A stretch of 44,430 nt of DNA from JAFDZV01 sp966128725 (GCA_966128725.1 CBHYLN010000028.1:1-44430); one strand, 5' to 3'; shown: positions 1 through 9,227, counted from the first letter of the stretch. The notes: a model not told the origin generated them from the letters alone. Numbers and translations are program-made.

Positions 1-502
1 CCCACGCAGTGGGCGCGGTTTGCCGCTGATAGCGGTGTTCACAGGCAGAGAGAGGGTTCGTGCTCCCAGGGCACCGCGCGATCCACGAACCATAGCCCGC
101 GAATCGTGTGCGGCGCGTGCTGCCAAGGTTGCCGAGGCTCGACGTCCACACGACCAGGGCTGCATGTCGCCGCGTAGGCAAGTAATCACCGCTGCATCGG
201 CTTTCATCACTTAATCAGATGACCCTGACGCATGATCTGGCAGGCAATGTATCCGCCGAGGCACGACGACTCGCGCCTGCAGCAGCCAGCGAAGCGTGCG
301 GCAGTGCGCCGTCAAGGATTGACGCGTTTACAGAGTAAGGGAACTGTGCTGATGATTACCAAGCGAGGTCCTTGCTGCCTTGCAGCATGCATCATTTCAC
401 GGGAGGGAAGGTTGTGCCCAGGGCACCTCTGTGTGAATCCTTCAAACGGTTCGGGGTTCTTGTTCGTCTGGCGGTTCAATCACGCAGGCTGTGAACCGGT
501 GC

Positions 503-522
503 CGCACGTCGGCGTGCGTTTT
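503..522 (+). terminator. putative intrinsic terminator
   Basis: A 6-bp perfect stem CGCACG/CGTGCG with a TCGG tetraloop is followed directly by TTTT on the plus strand. A second hairpin (472-498, 7-bp stem) lies just upstream. No plus-strand gene was recognised upstream within the window, so the terminated transcript is unknown. The T-run is short. Confidence 0.35.
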
Positions 523-910
523 GGCTGAGATCACCGTGCATCATCCAATGGCTCGATATCGCGGTGCTGGTCGTATGCCTGCGTCGGCCTGATCAACGCC
601 GTACCGTTCACGTCTTCAGCGTCATGCCCGCGGAGCCGATGGAGATTTGCTGCCACTGTGGTGACGTCCCTCGCGATCCGCGAACGGGACCCTGAGTGTG
701 CCTTGCGAATCGATTGTTGCCGCTGCATCACACGTTCTTCGATAATTCCTCGGGAGTGTCCTCACGTTCGTTTCGCCTGCTCGTGTGCTGATGTCTGTGC
801 ACGGTGGGTGGGGAGCACTACGCTTCATCAAACCTCAAAGGCTGCGTGCTTCCGAGGAATCGCGAATCACAAACGTGCCGGGTATCACAACAGGCCGGGT
901 ATCAAATAAG

Positions 911-944
911 AAGCGGGTGCCTCACATCAGTAAGGCACCCGCTT
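911..944 (-). terminator. putative terminator of the giant T9SS cargo gene
   Basis: A perfect 12-bp stem (911-922 with 933-944) and 10-nt loop lie about 50 nt past the stop of the minus-strand gene at 993-5411. Read on the minus strand the stem is followed by CTTATTTGAT, a weak U-rich tract. The stem core GGGTGCC/GGCACCC recurs in the hairpin after the imelysin gene (7119-7149). Confidence 0.6.
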
Positions 945-992
945 CGAGATTCATCCACCGGAGACATCTCCGGTATTATCGGTCTACCGGAA

Positions 993-3900
993 TTACTTCC
1001 GGAGGATCATCGAATTTGTCCGAGTCCAGACACCTGATTCCAGGCGATAGTAGTACAGGCCCGACGGGAAGCTCGATGCATCCCAGGTGACCTGATACGT
1101 GCCTGGCTTCATCATGCCATCCACCAGCGTCGCGACCTTCTTGCCGCTTGCGTCGTACACCACCAGCTTCGTCGGGCCGTCGAGGCCAAGCGAGAAGGTG
1201 ATATCCGTGGATGGGTTGAACGGATTCGGCTTGTTCTGATTCAGCGAGTAGGCGAAGCCGCTGGATTCGATGAGGCGGAGGTTGAGACCGCAAACCGAAT
1301 CAAGACGTGCCAGGCCCGGCGACGGAATCACACGTGCGCACTGCTTGCCGACCGGCAGGATGTAGAAGCTGATCTTGCCCTTGTCGATCGTTCCAAGGAA
1401 GAGCTGGAACACAGGGTTGAGGAGCTTTCCGGTACCCTGGAGGTAGCGGCCCGGCGGTGCGGTGAGCACTGCGAGGTATTCACCCTCAGGATGGTCGGCT
1501 TCCACGATCTGCAACGTCCAGCCCTCGACCAGCGTGCCCTTGGTCATCGCGTCGATGTCCTCCTGAGCAAGCGTGCCGTTGTGCATCCGCATCATCTTGT
1601 TGTTGTACAACACACCGATGAAGAAGCGGTCGAGCTTGGCTTCGTCAAGTGATTCCTCGAGAATGACGGGGGTCTCGACGATAGCGCCCGGCGCACCACT
1701 ATGGTTCGTGTCAATCCGTGCATGCACGGTCACGATGTAACCGGAACCGGTGATAAGCGCCGGCGGTCCGATCACGGCCGTGTCCTTCAACGTCTTGATG
1801 TCGAAGTTCATCGTGGCGTTGAACGTTCCCACGCGACGTGGCTCGAACACCACCCAAACGCGCTTGGTCTCGTTCGGCTGGATGGTATCCAGTGCCGCGT
1901 TGTTGCGTCCGTCCTGAACTTCCGTGAACACCGGTGGGCGCTCGGGATCGTTCAGTGTCCAGCCCTTCACAATCAGGGGCTCGCTGCCCGTGTTGGTAAG
2001 GGTTACCGCCTGCGTATCGATGCCGCAGGTGAGCTTGCTGCCGTAGTCGATATTCGTGATCACCACGCCACGCGTAAACGTGTAGCCGCTGATCGGGGCA
2101 GTGGAGTCATCACAACGGGCGTGATCGCCGATGAAGTACACCGTTGCACTCTTCTCGCCTGCGCGATCCGGGTGGAACTGGATGTCAACATCAAGGCTGT
2201 CGCCCGGCTGCAGCGTCGTCGGAATCTTGGCCAGGGTGGCCGGCGAAATCGAGAAGCTGACCGGATCGCTCACCTGCAGGCCCGTGATCGTCAGCGGACG
2301 GGTCTGCTTGGCGCGCAGAACAACCCGCTTGGTGACCGGAGCCATCGGCGGAATGAACTGTGCGGTGTCGAATCGTGTGCCGCCGATCGAGCCATGCGAC
2401 TCGATGCCGACACCCGAGAGGACCGAGTAAATCGTGTCTTCCTTGACACCATCGGCCGTCGTGATCAACATCGCGCGGCACGAGTACGGACGCTCGTCCT
2501 TCGGAAGGAAGAGAACCTTCTGCAGGAGCGTCTGCGTGCTGTCCTTGCGGACACCGTCACCCGGCTGGATGGAGGTTGCACGGACGCTGTTGTCGAGCTT
2601 GAAGTAGCCGTCGGTTGCATCCTGATCGACCAGCGTGAGCGACTTGATTGTGACATCGAAATCGCCACGGTTGTACACGTAGATCAACGACTCGTACTGG
2701 CCCAGCGGGTTCTTGGTGCAGGTGTTGGTTGTTACCAGCCACTGCTCCTTCCAGTCGTAATCAGTGATCCGTGGGCCAGGCTTGGAGACGATTGCACGCC
2801 AGATCGAGGAGTCACGGATACAGGTGCTGTTCGTGAAGAAGTGCGCCGTGATATTGTAGACACCTACAACGCCCGGCGGCGTGAACGTCACGTGCAATGT
2901 GAACGACTCGTTCGGCTTCAGGCCCTGTGCCTTCAGCTGATCCTTCTCCGATTGTGGTACCGAGTAATCCGCGCTTGGGAACGTGACCACGGGATCAACG
3001 AATACCAATGGGCCGGTGCCACGGTTGGTGACTTCCAGATCGAGCGTCTTGGGGCCATCACCCACCAGGAACTGACCGAAGTTCAGGTCGCCAACGTAGA
3101 TACATGGGCGGCTGGTTTCGGTAATCAGCACGATCGGCACGGTAACGCAGCCGAGCTTGATCTTCAACGTATCCACATAACGCTGGTTGTCCTCCGACGG
3201 CTTCACCGAAACGGTGATCGTGAAGGTCTCGCCCGGCGCGATGGTGGTCTTCGGCTTGCGTGGCTGAACGTCCTTGATCGAATACTCGCGACCAATTGCC
3301 AGGAGGATGTCCTCCAGCTTGATATCGCGGGTAAGCGGGTTGGTGAACGTCAGATCCTTGTCCGAGGAAGTGCCTACGTTCACCGAACCGAACGAAATGG
3401 AATCCGCCGGATTGGTGGTAACGTATTCGGCCTCATACTTGAAGTACACCTTTGTGATCTTGCCGGTACGATCCTTGATGATGATCGTGGCCGAGGCATT
3501 CTTCAACGGATCGATCGCAACAACCTTGACGGTGCACTGCGACTTGCCGATGATGTCCGAAAGGCGAAGCGGATTAACCGCAACAAGCTTCGCATTATCA
3601 ACCGATGTCGGGTCCAGCGTGATCGAACGCAGGCCAACCGGATTGGAGTTGATTGCGCGGATGGTGATGGTCAGCTCCGAGCAATCCATGACCGTATCGA
3701 TACGCAGCGTATCGGCCGGCTTCAACACCTTGCGCGAGGGGGCCAACGGGTAACCGTAGGATACGGCGTTGTACTCCTCGTATTCGCATGGGTGGGCTGC
3801 ATCCGGGGCACCGTTGCCGCCGCCGCCGGCGATCACACCCTTGCTGCCATCCTTCTTCTTGGTGGCGCCTGGGCGGTACTCCTCACCACCTTCCTGCAAA

Positions 3901-5411
3901 CCGAACGCCACACCCGTGAACGTTCCGGTGTCCTTCGACATCAGCCAGTTATCGTTGCCGGCGGTTACGCTACGGCTACCCCAGATCAGGTCGGTGCCGG
4001 GGATGCGGCGCGTGAAGGGGAAGGGCGAGCCATCCTGCATGACGATGCTGCGCATGCTGACAGTGTCGGTAACGGCACTGATAAAGTGCAGCATGCTGCC
4101 AGGATTGGTTGGCGCGTAATACGGCGCAAACTTCACCCACTGCTCGCGTGGAACCATTTCAACCATGTACGGCGCCCACGAGCTGTAGCTGAGGCAGGGA
4201 ATGCCACGGAAGCAGGGGGTGGAGCCGTTGAACTTCACGATGCCCGAGGAGTGCATCATCGCCATCGCCGGCGTTTCAGTCTCGAAGTAAACCGCCGAAG
4301 GCTGGCCGAATGCGAACTCTCCGATAGTGTCGCGCTTGATACCCGGGGCCGTGAAGTTCACCTTGCTGGTGCCGCCCGGCGACAAGTAATAGCCCTTCAT
4401 CGGGGCCGGCTTGCCGCTGGTGTTGTAGATACGCGCAAACTCGCGCTTGCGCTCGGCACTGGAACCAATTCCCGGACGATGGTTGTCCCAGGTAGGCAGG
4501 TACACGAACTTCTTGCCGTGCTGCTCGGTTGGCGACATCCATTCGGTGATCATGTTCTTGTAGGCATTGTTCTTCAATCCTACTTCGTCCACAACCACCT
4601 GCACGCGGGTGTTACCGCTGATAACGGCAACCGGCTTGTCGGCCAGGATCGACGAACCGGCCAGATCTGGCTGGCGGTCGGCGTCGGCCGAGGTATCCAC
4701 CATGCTCTGAACCTGGTAGGCTTCGCCTTCGTTCAGGGTTACCGAGGTCTGCGGGCCGCCCACGAAGCGGTTGCCGCCAGCAGGCGTAATGGAAACCTTG
4801 GTGTTGTCGTAAGCGGCGATCACCAGAATGTTGGCCGAACCGGGCTTGGGAGTGCTCGGGATTTCGGTTTCACCGGCGATGCCGATCTCGTTGACAATTT
4901 CGCCCGGCACACACGCCGCATAATATTCCGTGCCCCAGGTTTCAACCGGAGCAGGGGTCCAGGCTTCGAGCGACTGGATATTGGCGAAATAGCAATAAAG
5001 GACGATCGGGAAATCCGATTCGACCTTGAACGTTTTGCGTGAGACGGCGTTGATGACGTCGATCACCGGGCTCGCCGTAAGTGTGAAGGTCTTGAACTTA
5101 CCGGCCTCAAGGTTGAGCACGGTGCTCGCGCCACCATAACCGGTGACCTTGACCTTGTTTGTAACGGCCGAGAAGATCCAGAGAGTGGCCTCGCCACGCA
5201 CACGGTTGTTGGGATACCGGCTATCGAGCTGATTGCTTGTGGTATCCGGGAAACCAACAATGTAATAAGTGCCGGACGCGTTTTCATCCAGCGTCGGCGT
5301 GGGGGTTTGCGCTCGTGCGGTCGGGGACCACGCTATTGCAAACACCACGGCTGCGAGGAGGACTGGGAGCAGCCCGAGCCATCTCCTGAGGTACGCAGAT
5401 GCCCTTTGCAT
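993..5411 (-). CDS. giant T9SS cargo with IgGFc-binding-like N-terminal domain
   Basis: Predicted secreted or surface-attached protein of 1472 aa. It opens with a Sec signal (positive MQRASAYLRRW, hydrophobic core, cleavage near ARAQ). The next 500 or so residues resemble the IgGFc-binding N-terminal domain. Several ASH/HYDIN-type 'choice-of-anchor D' Ig-like repeats follow, with phrases such as ISFGSVNVGTSSDKDLTF and DLNFGQFLVGDG. The last 80 or so residues are a T9SS type A sorting domain (NKPNPFNPSTDITFSL, KVATLVDGMMKPGTY, SGLYYYRLESG). The start at 5411 is preferred over the upstream in-frame start at 5516 because the signal peptide begins there and AAGAGG lies 8 nt upstream. The ligand is unknown; adhesion or mucin-like binding would be a guess from the domain name only. 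The gene stands alone with its own downstream hairpin. Confidence 0.88.
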   Translation of the reverse strand: MQRASAYLRRWLGLLPVLLAAVVFAIAWSPTARAQTPTPTLDENASGTYYIVGFPDTTSNQLDSRYPNNRVRGEATLWIFSAVTNKVKVTGYGGASTVLNLEAGKFKTFTLTASPVIDVINAVSRKTFKVESDFPIVLYCYFANIQSLEAWTPAPVETWGTEYYAACVPGEIVNEIGIAGETEIPSTPKPGSANILVIAAYDNTKVSITPAGGNRFVGGPQTSVTLNEGEAYQVQSMVDTSADADRQPDLAGSSILADKPVAVISGNTRVQVVVDEVGLKNNAYKNMITEWMSPTEQHGKKFVYLPTWDNHRPGIGSSAERKREFARIYNTSGKPAPMKGYYLSPGGTSKVNFTAPGIKRDTIGEFAFGQPSAVYFETETPAMAMMHSSGIVKFNGSTPCFRGIPCLSYSSWAPYMVEMVPREQWVKFAPYYAPTNPGSMLHFISAVTDTVSMRSIVMQDGSPFPFTRRIPGTDLIWGSRSVTAGNDNWLMSKDTGTFTGVAFGLQEGGEEYRPGATKKKDGSKGVIAGGGGNGAPDAAHPCEYEEYNAVSYGYPLAPSRKVLKPADTLRIDTVMDCSELTITIRAINSNPVGLRSITLDPTSVDNAKLVAVNPLRLSDIIGKSQCTVKVVAIDPLKNASATIIIKDRTGKITKVYFKYEAEYVTTNPADSISFGSVNVGTSSDKDLTFTNPLTRDIKLEDILLAIGREYSIKDVQPRKPKTTIAPGETFTITVSVKPSEDNQRYVDTLKIKLGCVTVPIVLITETSRPCIYVGDLNFGQFLVGDGPKTLDLEVTNRGTGPLVFVDPVVTFPSADYSVPQSEKDQLKAQGLKPNESFTLHVTFTPPGVVGVYNITAHFFTNSTCIRDSSIWRAIVSKPGPRITDYDWKEQWLVTTNTCTKNPLGQYESLIYVYNRGDFDVTIKSLTLVDQDATDGYFKLDNSVRATSIQPGDGVRKDSTQTLLQKVLFLPKDERPYSCRAMLITTADGVKEDTIYSVLSGVGIESHGSIGGTRFDTAQFIPPMAPVTKRVVLRAKQTRPLTITGLQVSDPVSFSISPATLAKIPTTLQPGDSLDVDIQFHPDRAGEKSATVYFIGDHARCDDSTAPISGYTFTRGVVITNIDYGSKLTCGIDTQAVTLTNTGSEPLIVKGWTLNDPERPPVFTEVQDGRNNAALDTIQPNETKRVWVVFEPRRVGTFNATMNFDIKTLKDTAVIGPPALITGSGYIVTVHARIDTNHSGAPGAIVETPVILEESLDEAKLDRFFIGVLYNNKMMRMHNGTLAQEDIDAMTKGTLVEGWTLQIVEADHPEGEYLAVLTAPPGRYLQGTGKLLNPVFQLFLGTIDKGKISFYILPVGKQCARVIPSPGLARLDSVCGLNLRLIESSGFAYSLNQNKPNPFNPSTDITFSLGLDGPTKLVVYDASGKKVATLVDGMMKPGTYQVTWDASSFPSGLYYYRLESGVWTRTNSMILRK

Positions 5412-5596
5412 AGAGACAACCTCTTGGTGATTGTAGAGTTGGGACGTTGTATTGTACACTTTGTTCTTTATCTGTGCCGGAGGATGGCGCGGGCCCAATG
5501 TTGGCAACCGTACCATCTACTTAGAAACACATTAGTGTGCTTCTTGTTCCACCTGGAGCGAAAAAAACTTGATTCTTCGCGCCGATTTGGGGTATT

Positions 5597-5622
5597 GGGG
5601 GCCAACACAGCGTGCGGCCCCC
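5597..5622 (-). terminator. hairpin downstream of the diheme oxidoreductase gene
   Basis: A 7-bp perfect stem GGGGGCC/GGCCCCC with a 12-nt loop lies 42 nt past the stop of the gene at 5664-7040. A T7 run on the minus strand (about 5563-5569) is 30 nt further on, too far for a classical terminator, so this may instead be a processing or Rho-related structure. Confidence 0.35.
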
Positions 5623-5663
5623 GACTCCCCGATGTGAATCAAATGCTCGCCTGGCGAACGCCG

Positions 5664-7040
5664 TTACAACGACTGCAGGAATGCAAGCAAGGCATTGCGA
5701 TCCGAGGTGCTCAGCGTGCGCACGTACTCGCGTGAGAACTCACCCTCACCTCCGTGCCACATGATCGCCTCGATCAGGTTGCGGGCGCGGCCATCGTGCA
5801 GAAAGTTCGTGTGGCCGCTTGTCAGGCTGGTCAGGCCGATTCCCCACAATGGGGCGGTGCGCCACTCGTTGCCGTTGGCTACAAAGTCCGGGCGACCGTC
5901 GGCAAGCCCTTCACCCATGTCGTGCACCAGAAGGTCCGTATACGGATGAATCGTCTGATTGGAGAGCTCGGCGATTGGATGCGAGCCGGTCTTCATCGTT
6001 GGGATATGGCACGAGGCACAGCGTGCATCAGCGAAAATCTGCTGGCCGCGACGTACCGTGGGATCGTTTACATTCCGGCGGGCCGGTACACCAAGCGACT
6101 GCGTGTAGAATGCCGCGGCGAATACCGTTGCAGAATCAACATCCAAGGCGTCGCTTCCGTTCCACTGCTCCTGACCGTGTGAGGATTCCACCGGGAACAG
6201 ATAGCTGGTGATGCCCATGTCCTGATTGTAGGCGCCGGCGGCTTGCTGCAGCAGCGACGGTGTGTTGGCCTTCAGGCCGAATCGTCCCAGCGACTTGCCA
6301 CCCTTGACAACGTCGGTCGTGTAGTTCGGGCGGCCGCTGATGCCGTCCTTATTGGCGTCACTTTCGTCGGCAAAGCCAAGAACGGTGGCTTCCGGAACCG
6401 CTTCGAGCAGGCCAAGACCGAAGACGATCGGGGCAACACGCGGCGAAATCAGCACATTGGCCGGCAGCGGGATATACGGGTTGAGAATGGTATAGCGGGG
6501 CTTGCGCAGGCTGTATTCCGTGTTGTCGGCAAACTTGCCTACTTCCTCGGTATAGCTGATTTCCACCGTGCCTTCCGGGGAAACCCAGCGAAGGCCACGC
6601 GGTTGAAGCTGGCCTCCGAAGCCGGGCACTGCCACCGGCGCGCCATTGGGCTCACCGCCGGGGAGGCTGAGGCGCAGAAGCATCGATGACATCTGCTCGT
6701 TCGGCCCTGGAGGGGTGCCTCGCCCATCCTGAATGTGGCAGCCGATGCAGCTCGTATTGTTGAAAATCGGGCCAAGGCCCGGGTTGACTGTTCCACCGGC
6801 AACAAAGGTTGCTTCAAAGGCGGCGTCGCCGTCGTTATGGATATCCAGATGTTCGGCCGTCAGATTTGGTGCCGGCAACGAAAATGCCGCGCTGGTGGCC
6901 TCAATGATGGTTGTTTCACCACCGGACATCTGCTCGGAGTTGTCGGTGGTGGTCACAGTGTTGTCGCTGCACGCACCCAGTGCAAGCGCGACAAGCGGGA
7001 GAAAGAGGCCGTACTGTATCCGTGAAACGACTGTATTCAT
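5664..7040 (-). CDS. diheme oxidoreductase (DHOR/DUF1111) lipoprotein
   Basis: Predicted c-type cytochrome of the DHOR family (often annotated as thiol oxidoreductase), 458 aa, periplasmic or outer-membrane facing. A lipobox LGAC places the lipidated Cys at residue 24. Two heme-binding CxxCH motifs are visible, CIGCH at 98-102 and CASCH at 341-345, consistent with a MauG/CcpA-like diheme architecture. GGAG lies 6 nt before the ATG. The imelysin lipoprotein gene lies 154 bp upstream on the same strand. This DHOR plus imelysin pairing recurs in bacterial iron-related loci, so a redox role coupled to iron acquisition or sensing is plausible, but the electron donor and substrate are not known from sequence. 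Confidence 0.88.
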   Translation of the reverse strand: MNTVVSRIQYGLFLPLVALALGACSDNTVTTTDNSEQMSGGETTIIEATSAAFSLPAPNLTAEHLDIHNDGDAAFEATFVAGGTVNPGLGPIFNNTSCIGCHIQDGRGTPPGPNEQMSSMLLRLSLPGGEPNGAPVAVPGFGGQLQPRGLRWVSPEGTVEISYTEEVGKFADNTEYSLRKPRYTILNPYIPLPANVLISPRVAPIVFGLGLLEAVPEATVLGFADESDANKDGISGRPNYTTDVVKGGKSLGRFGLKANTPSLLQQAAGAYNQDMGITSYLFPVESSHGQEQWNGSDALDVDSATVFAAAFYTQSLGVPARRNVNDPTVRRGQQIFADARCASCHIPTMKTGSHPIAELSNQTIHPYTDLLVHDMGEGLADGRPDFVANGNEWRTAPLWGIGLTSLTSGHTNFLHDGRARNLIEAIMWHGGEGEFSREYVRTLSTSDRNALLAFLQSL

Positions 7041-7118
7041 TGATGCTCCAGGATGTTCTCGTTTGAACGTTCGTACAGTTTCGGTTTTTGTGGGCTGCGG
7101 TACGAATCCGAAGACTTA

Positions 7119-7149
7119 ACGGGTGCCCACGTTTTCCGTGGGCACCCGT
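7119..7149 (-). terminator. hairpin between imelysin and diheme oxidoreductase genes
   Basis: A 12-bp perfect stem (7119-7130 with 7138-7149) and 7-nt loop lie 45 nt after the imelysin stop. Only TTAAGTCTT follows on the minus strand, so termination would be partial. It could set the expression ratio of the two genes rather than end the operon. Confidence 0.5.
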
Positions 7150-7194
7150 ACCAGATTACGGGTAAGGTTGCGGCAAAGCCAGGATGGTAACGCG

Positions 7195-8304
7195 TTACTG
7201 CGTCAGCCCCAGCTTCTCACGGACATCCTTGTCAAACAGCGTCGCGATAACCGACACCGCGAAGCGGGCGGTTTGGATGCTGTTGCGATTGTTGAATACG
7301 GCATCGCCGAACGTCGGCGTGATCTCGTTGATGCGCTGCACGGCGATCTGGAGCTGCGCCTTGATCGAGTCGTCAAGCTGCGTGCTCTTGGCGCGTACAA
7401 GATCGGAAAGGCCCTTGCCCGAGTTCGTGCCGTAGTTGCCTTCGTAGATGTACTGAACGCCGGCGACGTTGGCGAGGAAGTCGGCCTTGGAGTTCCCGCT
7501 GAAACGTGCTTCCTCGAAGTCCGTGCTACGCTGCGTGAACGGGATACCCATCTTGGAGGCGTCCAGCTCGGTCATGATCATCACCAGGCCGCCGATCACC
7601 TCGCGCACGCCTGCGGCCTGTGTGGAGTACAGGCTGCCAGCCTTGCCGGCATTGTACAGCTGTTCGGCGTAGTTGTCGCCGCCCTCGGTGCTCGGCACCC
7701 ACGCCTTCTTCAGGCGAGCGGTTTCCTCACGGAAGCTGGAGCAGCATGCCACCAGGAAGTCGAACTCACGATCGGTGAAGTCGTTGATGGTCTTGTTGCC
7801 ATTCTGCCCCCAGAGGAGGTACTCAAGCGCGTGTGACCCCTTTACGGTGCCTTCGCTCTGGTCGAAATACTCCTTGGTGAGCTGATCGTTCGAACGAAGC
7901 ATCGAGTCCAACGTGATTTCATCAAGCGGCCAGGCATCCACGGCCGGATCGATCTGCTGATTCTTCGCAGGCCCAAACAGGAAGGCTTCGCACACTTCCC
8001 ACGGACCGCGGCTCTTTACCCACGCGGTGCGGGCCTCGGAGAGTGCCTGTTCGGACTTCTGCGTGCGCAATGCGGTAATTGCCGTGAGCAGATCGGCCGC
8101 GCTTTGGTCGAAATCGCGCACGATCGGGAGCATCACGTTCTGTGTGAGATCCTTCAGGACGTCCGCCGTGCCCTGATCCCAGGGGGCGGGCTTGGGGGGA
8201 TCAACCGTCGGTTGGTCGTCCTTGCAGCCCCAAACGGAGACCAGGCAGAATGCGGCTGCGGCGTAGCAGAAGTGCCGCAAGTACTTTGGAGAGTTCATAG
8301 CCAT
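7195..8304 (-). CDS. imelysin-family (M75-like) lipoprotein
   Basis: 369-aa lipoprotein with signal and lipobox-like SVWGC (Cys 27). The imelysin fold signature GxHxxE is present as GSHALEYLLWG at 156-166. The acidic and aromatic pattern around EAFLFGP and WPLDEI (residues 105-130) is also typical of the family. Members (IrpA, ICMP, EfeO-like) are helical-bundle periplasmic or outer-membrane proteins linked to iron uptake; peptidase activity is disputed and a metal-binding role is favoured. A second in-frame ATG lies two codons in (8298), so the start is uncertain by 6 nt. It is the first gene of the imelysin-DHOR pair. A 16-bp dyad at 8407-8422 in its upstream region could be an operator. 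Confidence 0.88.
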   Translation of the reverse strand: MAMNSPKYLRHFCYAAAAFCLVSVWGCKDDQPTVDPPKPAPWDQGTADVLKDLTQNVMLPIVRDFDQSAADLLTAITALRTQKSEQALSEARTAWVKSRGPWEVCEAFLFGPAKNQQIDPAVDAWPLDEITLDSMLRSNDQLTKEYFDQSEGTVKGSHALEYLLWGQNGNKTINDFTDREFDFLVACCSSFREETARLKKAWVPSTEGGDNYAEQLYNAGKAGSLYSTQAAGVREVIGGLVMIMTELDASKMGIPFTQRSTDFEEARFSGNSKADFLANVAGVQYIYEGNYGTNSGKGLSDLVRAKSTQLDDSIKAQLQIAVQRINEITPTFGDAVFNNRNSIQTARFAVSVIATLFDKDVREKLGLTQ

Positions 8305-8743
8305 TCGGAAAAAACCCTGTATGAGGTTAAGTAGGTACTAGCCCTGCTTCGATCGTGCCAGATCGCGAGGATCTTAAAAACGACCAAATTCGCTCGTAAT
8401 CGGCACAACTTGATGTCAAGTTACCAGCACGGAGCACAAACACTGTTACATGCGGTGCTATCTTAATGAATGACCCGCAATACAGTAGAATGTCGCACTA
8501 TGCGACGGGAAATTGTGCGAGAACCTGACGAAAGGTACGGTGCCGCTGCGGCAGGGCTTCAAGTGATACTCAAAGTTGGGTATCGGCGCTGGGCATAACA
8601 CCGTGACACGGTTGATACAGCCGTGTAACCTGGTATCCGCTGCGCCATACTGTGCGCCGGTAGGCTGGAAATGGCGATCGCCGGGAGGTTGAAGGGGAAT
8701 GGCGTTCGCGATCGTGGGCGAAATGATACAAAAAATGTCGGGA
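8305..8743. other. intergenic region upstream of the imelysin gene
   Basis: This 439-bp gap between two minus-strand genes has no convincing gene. It holds the dyad at 8407-8422 and several small hairpins: GTCGCA/TGCGAC (8492-8506), ACACGG/CCGTGT (8606-8626) and GATAC/GTATC (8565-8584). A 110-codon minus-strand frame (8458-8790) runs into the end of rlpA and was judged spurious. The imelysin promoter should lie here, but no convincing -35/-10 pair was found. Confidence 0.5.
8407..8422. promoter_or_regulatory. 16-bp perfect dyad, operator-like
   Basis: AACTTGA-TG-TCAAGTT is a perfect inverted repeat 103-118 bp upstream of the imelysin start. It carries TTGA/TCAA half-sites like the Crp/FNR family, but their spacing is 2 nt instead of the usual 4-6, and it does not match a Fur box. 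Regulation is inferred from position and symmetry only. Confidence 0.4.
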
Positions 8744-9181
8744 TTATCGAGCGGATCCCCATTCGAGAACTTCCACACGAATCCGGGCAATACCTTCGTT
8801 CACCATGTCGATCTCCTGCGCGGCTGCCCGCGAAAGATCCACGATCCGATCTTCCTTGAAGGGGCCGCGGTCGTTCACCCGAACCACTGTCTGCAGCCCG
8901 TTTCGGAGATTCGTGACCCGCAGCATGGTGCCAAACGGGTAAAGCCTATGGGCTGCGGTACGGTTTGCCTGCAAAAACGTCTCGCCGCTGGCGGTGGCCC
9001 GTCCTTCGAATGAATCGGCGTAATAGGAGGCCAATCCATCCTCAACCATTCGCCCGCCGCTGGCCGGCGACGTTGCCCGGGTGGAGGGAAGGCAGGCCGC
9101 ATTCATCACGGTCAGCAGTACCAGTAAAGGAACCATCGTGTTTGGCAACGATGTGCCGCTCGGCTGCCTGCCGTTTGGCAC
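8744..9181 (-). CDS. rlpA: RlpA-like DPBB-domain lipoprotein
   Basis: Double-psi beta-barrel protein of the septal-ring RlpA family, which includes lytic transglycosylases acting on peptidoglycan stripped of stem peptides. The hallmarks are all present: GLASYYADSFEGRATASGE, FGTMLRVTNLRNG, VVRVNDRGPF and IVDLSRAAA. The SPOR domain of enterobacterial RlpA is absent, so this is a short form. A signal with lipobox MNAAC implies a lipoprotein. The start is uncertain: GTG at 9181 gives a longer, positively charged signal, while ATG at 9136 gives a very short one. It follows the guanylyltransferase gene by 46 nt, with a G5/C5 hairpin between (9193-9209), and is last in the envelope gene row. Confidence 0.85.
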   Translation of the reverse strand: MPNGRQPSGTSLPNTMVPLLVLLTVMNAACLPSTRATSPASGGRMVEDGLASYYADSFEGRATASGETFLQANRTAAHRLYPFGTMLRVTNLRNGLQTVVRVNDRGPFKEDRIVDLSRAAAQEIDMVNEGIARIRVEVLEWGSAR

Positions 9182-9227
9182 GTTGACTGGATGGGGGCGC
9201 GGTGCCCCCTGGCTTTCACTGCGCAAT

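Larger units (their letters stand above)
1..992. other. gene-free, hairpin-rich region
   Basis: No reading frame here looks coding: those present are short, rich in R/P/H/C and have no recognisable domain. Hairpins are frequent. Perfect or near-perfect stems lie at 373-378/382-387 (6 bp), 472-478/492-498 (7 bp), 503-508/513-518 (6 bp, then TTTT), 666-670+671-675/679-683+686-690 (10 bp with a 2-nt bulge), 745-759/846-860 (15 bp including four G.U pairs on the plus strand) and 911-922/933-944. It may hold a non-coding RNA, the 3' end of a gene lying outside the window, or decayed sequence. Confidence 0.6.

Noticed and set aside
1701..5042. 1113-codon plus-strand open frame opposite the giant T9SS cargo gene
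   Set aside because: Rich in R, H, D and V, with no domain or signal, while the opposite strand has a complete signal peptide, repeats and T9SS tail. Long antisense frames are common in GC-rich DNA.
8458..8790. 110-codon minus-strand frame before the imelysin gene
   Set aside because: No start context or domain, runs into the rlpA end, and Pro/His/Cys-rich composition looks non-coding.
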